Source: Arabidopsis thaliana (Eukaryota; Streptophyta; Magnoliopsida; Brassicales; Brassicaceae). From it: a stretch of DNA of 64,000 bases. The notes beneath the pieces are model-generated. The model made no database searches. It saw only the letters and a program-made list of their open reading frames with translations, and had not been told where the DNA came from. Both the position numbers and the translations under genes were made by a program. Of this stretch, positions 59,122 to 64,000 are shown piece by piece; position 1 is the stretch's first letter, and each line of letters opens with the position of its first letter. The stretch covers positions 25,857,835 through 25,921,834 of the forward strand of contig NC_003076.8 of assembly GCF_000001735.4 (NCBI RefSeq), written 5' to 3'.

Positions 59122-61859
59122 TCAGTTCCATCTCTTGGAGTTCTTGCTAGCCTTTGACTTCTGTTTAGCTTGTTGAAATGCTTGCATCTTCTGCTTCTTC
59201 CTCGCTTCTTTCTCTGCTTTTGACATCTTTGACTTTGCCTTCACTTTTGGTGCTTTCTCTTCTAGCTCTGCTTCTCTCTCTAGCTCCTTTGTTCTAGCAT
59301 CCAGATTCTTCTCCAAGTAATACTGAGACATTCACACATTCCAAAAGTTAATACAGAGATCATATTATACTGGAAAAAATGTAGAAAGAGTGCAATCCGA
59401 AGTGTACATTGTAGTCGCCTGCATAATCTTCTAAACAACCATCTTCTACTTCTATCACTCTGTTAACGATTTGTTTGATGAAGTATCGATCGTGGGATAC
59501 CGCAATGACTGTACCTTGGTACTCGTTTATCGCTTCCTGATTCAATTGAAAAAGAGAATTAGCCTATCTCCAGGTCCAGGAACAGAGTTATTATCATTGT
59601 ATCCAAAGATTCTCAACAAATTAGAGATGCCTACTACTAACCTCGAGCATTTCTTTTGAAGGAATGTCTAAGTGATTGGTTGGTTCGTCCAAAACGAGTA
59701 AAGTAGATGGCGTCACCATGAATTTGCAGAAAGCAAGACGCGCTTTCTCCCCACCACTTAAAAGAGAGACCTTTCGATCAAGCATGTCTGCTTTGAAGTT
59801 GCAGCGTCCAAGAAGACCTTTTATATCATCACTTCTCCAGTCTTCTGCAGCTTCACAAACAGTTTCAAGCACTGTTTTATCCAAATCAAGGACCTCAGCC
59901 TAGCGAAAGAATAACCAAAGGGTTGAAACCAAATTATGTCAATAAAGTGAGCAAACCTGTCTCCAATTGTTTAGCTCTTGAATTGATTGAGTAAGTGAAA
60001 ACTGACCTGATTCTGTTCAAAGTAGTTTGGCAGTACATTGTGCTCTCCAAGAATAACTTCACCTTTCACAGGCTTCTCTAAACCCATAATTAGCTTCAAT
60101 AACGTACTTTTCCCACAACCGTTTGGCCCAAGGATGGCGATTTTCTCCCCTCTTTCTATTGATAGATTAGCCTTCTTAAATAGCATCTGCTTTTTCAACA
60201 ATACACATTTTTCACAGGGTCAAACGTGAGCGATTAAGGATTTATACTATTGTCATGAGTTATACTCTAGTAACTCACCTTATCCTCGAAACCAAAATCA
60301 ATGTTTTTAACATTGACTACCGATCTTCCACTTGTCCCACGCTCTGGAAACCTAATCTTCATCTGCTTCCGCTGAAATGGCTTCTCTATTAGCTCCTGTT
60401 CTTGAAGCTTCTCTAGTTTCTGTTACAAACAATACAAGAGGAAACATAAGCTTCAACGTCTCCAGACGGTTCACAGATAAAAGAGCAAGCCAGAATATTG
60501 GCTTAGGAAACAGTAGAAATTTTTTTCCATTAATGTCACGCCCTAGCAATCACCACAATAGTTCAGCAAATTAGCATATTCTTTTTGTTTGCAAACCTTT
60601 TCTGCAGTGGAAGCACGACCAGAATTGGCACCAGCACCAAGCCTGGCGATCAAGTCCTTAGTTGAGTCGATATCTTTCTGTTGCTTTTCCCACGCTGCAT
60701 TCTGAGTTTCGATCCACTCAGCCTTTGAGATCACATACTGAGAATAATTACCCTCAAATGTCCTGGACACACCCATCTCAGTTTCCACAATTTTAGTACA
60801 TAACTGATCAAGAAAGGCTCTGTCATGTGAAATAATAACCATAGGCACATCTTGCTTTTGCAAATAACCTTCAAGCCACTCAATAGTATCAAGATCCAAA
60901 TGATTTGTCGGCTCATCAAGTAGCAGCAAATCTGGATCCTACTCGCAAAGAAACACACAATTCATTCACATTAGCTTTGAGTTCAAACTCATTGAAAGGA
61001 TAAAACTTTAAGTAAACAATCATTCATATACCTGAAGCAAAATCTTTCCAAGTGACATTCTCATTTGCCATCCACCACTAAACGAAGCCACAAGCCTATC
61101 AGCATCCTCAGGAGCAAACCCTAATTCCGGCATCAACTTACTAATCTTAGCATCAACGGAATCTAAATTCACAGCCTGAGCTCGTCTCTGCAACAAATCA
61201 AATTCATCTAATAACCTTCCCATAAGATCCAAATCATCAACAGATCCCTCAATAGCCTTCTGAACTTTCTCAAGCTTCTCAGTAATCTCCATCTCTTCCT
61301 TGAAAGCAGTCATGAACTCTTCCCTCACAGTCTTACTCATCGAAACCTCAAATTCCTGGCTCAAGAAAGCTACTTTCATATTGGGTTTGGCCTTGATTAC
61401 GTTACCAGAATCAGGCTCTTCTTGACCAGTGATAATCCTGAGCTGAGTCGTCTTCCCAGCTCCGTTCACACCAACTAACCCTACTTTCTCACCTCTCTTC
61501 ACTTCCCATGTCACATCTTTAAGCACAGTCACGCCTTTGTAGCTTTTCCTTATGTTCTCTAGCTTCACACCTGAAGATATCCCAGAAGCTCCGTTTTTGG
61601 AACTCTTCCCGTTTCGTTTCCGATCGGAGTCTTGCTGAGAGGGTTGCTTCGAGAAAAGAGATTCGATTTCGTCTTGACGCTGTTTAACGGAGGTCTCGAG
61701 GCTGATGGTGGAGACTTGGGCTCTGATGGTGGAGATATCGCGTCTAGGGTTGGAAATGGAAGAGATTTTGATGAAATTGGAAGGGATTGGAGATGTACGT
61801 AGACCGGTGAAGAAAGTTGAACGGAGGTCGAGGCTATGGAGATTCGTTGATAAACCCAT
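59122..61859 (-). CDS. ABCF5: ABC-F ATPase, plastid-targeted (GCN-type)
   Basis: Seven exons on the minus strand: 61859-61032, 60938-60597, 60419-60279, 60186-60007, 59899-59642, 59536-59408 and 59322-59122. They total 2079 nt, 692 residues. All junctions are phase 0. The first 60 or so residues are Ser/Arg-rich and acid-poor, fitting a chloroplast transit peptide. Two nucleotide-binding domains follow. NBD1 has [17 protein letters not shown] and [15 protein letters not shown]2 has [17 protein letters not shown] and [12 protein letters not shown]. There are no membrane helices. The linker is the charged ABC-F arm. The C-tail is Lys/Glu/Ala-rich. ABC-F proteins act on ribosomes (EttA, GCN20 type), so plastid translation is the likely setting; this is inference. 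Symbol by recognition of At5g64840. Confidence 0.95.
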
Positions 61860-63650
61860 GGTTATATGTAGCGATAGAGAGCGCGAGAGAATCTCGCTCT
61901 ACTGAAGAAGAAGAAGAAGCAGCAGAGTAAGAAACCCTCGAGAGAGAAATCAAAAGCTTTGATAAGAGTTTCTCTCTATCGTTTTGAGCGTGAGCCACCA
62001 GATTTTATTTGATTTTTTTATTAGTTTGTATTTTTTTCTCTATATTCGAAAATATATCATTATCAATTATCAATAAATAAAATCAATACTTAGAAAATAA
62101 ATTAATATTATTGACGACCAAAAAAGAAAAACCCAATAAAATTATCTTCAGTTATCACAAAAAATTGGAATGAAAATAGTGAAAAATCGAAATATGTATG
62201 GAGCATGAAATATGTATGGAGTACTATTTTACAATAAAAAATGTATTTGGTTGCAATGTTTGTAAGTACTAATGGTAGTTGTATTGCAACTTTCTATGAA
62301 TGACAAGTAAATGCATTCTACGATTGTATAATTCTAGTTTTTGAAGACCATATTTTGATATAATGCCAAAGGAAAGAAGTGATACAAATCGGAGTATTCA
62401 TTTTTACTAACTTTGAGTTCTCTGCCACATGCAATGCAATGTTCTTACAAAGTCAATAAATGGATATGAAATAAAGACAAATATAACACACACAAAAAAC
62501 AAACGAAAGAATCTAATTTTGTGGTGAGGAAGAAGGAGAAGAGAGGGTAGAAGTCTTGAAGAGATAACAAATCCGGTGAAGTTACCTCTTTTGTGGTTCA
62601 CATAGCTCCTTTGAAAAACAGACACTTCTCATACTCTGCCACGTGTCTAACTATATCATCAACCACGTCAGTTTCTCTGTGGATCTCTTCACGCCACATC
62701 GTCACGCAACTTGATTTCTTTTTAAATTTATAGTTTTATTAAGTTTTTGGTCGTTATGTATATGGTTTTAGTAAGTTGAATTCGTAATTACAATTTTAAA
62801 TGAATATGCGTCAACTTATTCACCCGTTAATTTTAAATTGGCTGTTCATGGAACTTAAAACGTACGAGCACACATCTTTTTTCTCAAATATGACTGAAAT
62901 AGTGAAATTGGAAATGAAAATTAAGAATCAACATGTATATATATCATGTAACGGCTCGCATCATTAAACATGAATTTATGTTAATCGCCTCCATGACTAA
63001 ATAGTTCGGGATTGTTAATAGCAGTCATACAGTTGACGAAGCAAAGTCGTACTTATTTATATCTTATTGTGGACTTTTTTGTTGCTGTAGATGATATTTA
63101 AGTGGATACAGATTCACTAACGTCGGCTAGGTTTGATTTTATCTAACAAAATACACAAAATGATGTGAGTTTTTTTTTTTGGGTTCTTAGTGGAGTCAGT
63201 GTGTGTATTCATTCAGTGTTCACTAACCGCTCTAGGAACAAAAAAGATAAATGAAAATGAACTAATCAACTCCAAACAAATTTTGCTTAAGCTATTGGAA
63301 AAACATATCACTATAAATTTAATAAAATCAGTTGCCGGCCTTCAAATCTTCACCAATAAACTTATGTTTTAATATCATAACTTAAAGGTTAGACCATTAA
63401 TCGACAGTATACTAAACGACGTCATTTAACAGGAAATGAGAGCAAAGCTGACGCGGATTAAGCGTGTGTGCGTGTCCGAACGAATGGCAGTATCGTAATT
63501 AATGCACAAAAGCTAACCTTTTCCCGAAGCAGAAAAAAACAAAATAAAACAAAAATATTTTTGATATGTTGTGTACAGTATAGTTGTATCACCACCAATC
63601 GACCTGTTACTTTGCTGTATTAAATTTTGGTATACTTTTTCTTTCGCTTA
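61860..63650. other. Divergent spacer between ABCF5 and the right-edge gene
   Basis: A GAAGAAGAAGAAG run lies at 61903-61920 in the ABCF5 leader. A CCACGTGTC motif at about 62639-62648 and CCACGTCA at about 62665 are ACGT-core sites. TTGACGACG/GACGTCATT lies at about 63417. A minus open frame at 62625-62407 is unsupported. No gene otherwise. Confidence 0.45.
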
Positions 63651-63750
63651 TAAATTGCTCTGTATCACCCATCTTCCTCCTAAGATCATCTTTAACTTAT
63701 TATAAAAAAAAAAAACAGGATTCACTGCTAGCTACAGAAGCTTTGATCAC

Positions 63751-64000
63751 ATGGAAGATCGAAAAGAGGTTTTTATTTTTTATTTTCTGGTCTAATCCCT
63801 TCGTCTTCTGTGTTTTCTCCTTACATAATATTAAAGTTAAAGTGATACATTAAATAAAATGGGATGTTCATGTCAACTTCTTGCATTAATATTCGATTTT
63901 GATGTGAGAAATTAGTCTCTGAATCTTGGTGAAAAAGTCTTTTTTTGTGTGATTGATTTTTAGGATTGTGTTTTTTTCTTTCTAATGGTTCTTGAAAATA
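63751..64000 (+). CDS. Probable first exon of a NOI/RIN4-family gene, cut by the window edge
   Basis: ATG at 63751 encodes MEDRKE and meets a donor GAG|GTTTTT at 63768; the rest up to 64000 would be intron. A tiny first exon of this form followed by an intron is usual for short NOI-domain (RIN4-related) proteins. The next locus I expect by gene order, At5g64850, is of that family. The downstream exons are outside the window, so this is inference from position and a very short coding piece. An unrelated chance ATG cannot be excluded. Confidence 0.4.

Noticed and set aside
62407-62625. 72-aa minus ORF
   Set aside because: Begins with ATG, but the protein is a run of Phe/Leu/Val typical of AT-rich antisense sequence; no support.
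1-64000. CRISPR array, bacterial operon, prophage or integrated virus
   Set aside because: All genes are plant nuclear genes, most with introns; repeats here are tandem or simple, without spacer structure.

Overview
The window is nuclear plant DNA: AT-rich spacers, short GT..AG introns in most genes, and plant-only families (cellulose synthase, WRKY, AP2/ERF, CLE and RGF peptides). Several proteins are recognisable individually (CESA6, ABR1, RPN5B, WRKY51, LIP1, CLE21, RGF9, ABCF5). Their order matches my memory of Arabidopsis thaliana chromosome 5, about At5g64690 to At5g64850. Locus names and symbols come from recognition, not a search. Exon boundaries were read by hand from GT..AG sites and reading-frame continuity. 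For every multi-exon gene the exons sum to a whole number of codons.

Layout. 1-5.1 kb is gene-poor: an inverted AAATGGG motif cluster, a possible small transcribed ORF with a 51-bp in-frame duplication, a five-copy tandem array of about 186 bp, and a broken J-domain (DnaJ) remnant on the minus strand. 5.1-6.7 kb: acidic MGNC-type protein of the neurofilament-H-related class. 7.4-9.0 kb (-): UMAMIT21 transporter. 11.5-14.3 kb: MNU2, an NYN/OST-HTH nuclease. 14.5-15.0 kb (-): egg-cell secreted EC1.5. 15.3-17.2 kb: WD40 protein related to MORG1. 17.56 kb (-): tRNA-His(GTG). 17.7-23.2 kb: long spacer. 23.7-28.5 kb: CESA6. 28.5-33.8 kb: long spacer. 33.8-35.8 kb: ABR1. 36.2-38.6 kb (-): RPN5B. 39.8-40.25 kb (-): RGF9. 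42.9-44.1 kb (-): conserved unknown protein. 44.9-46.7 kb: GH17 + X8 glucanase-like protein. 48.25-48.57 kb: CLE21. 50.6-51.9 kb: WRKY51. 53.0-54.8 kb: LIP1. 55.65-56.05 kb: CX3C-rich small protein. 56.17-56.69 kb (-): secreted unknown. 57.1-58.7 kb (-): PDCD2-like. 59.1-61.9 kb (-): plastid ABCF5. At 63.75 kb the first exon of a probable NOI/RIN4-family gene runs off the right edge.

There is no operon logic; genes are independent. Loose themes are cell wall (CESA6, GH17-X8), secreted signalling peptides (RGF9, CLE21, EC1.5), and stress or hormone transcription factors (ABR1, WRKY51).

I did not find a clearly new multi-gene system. The best leads are the 186-bp array, in-frame stop-free introns in RGF9 and MNU2, a 7-nt coding first exon in RPN5B, the CX3C-rich protein, uORFs before MNU2, CESA6 and LIP1, and an unexplained GC-richer island ending in a T-run at about 18.5-18.9 kb.
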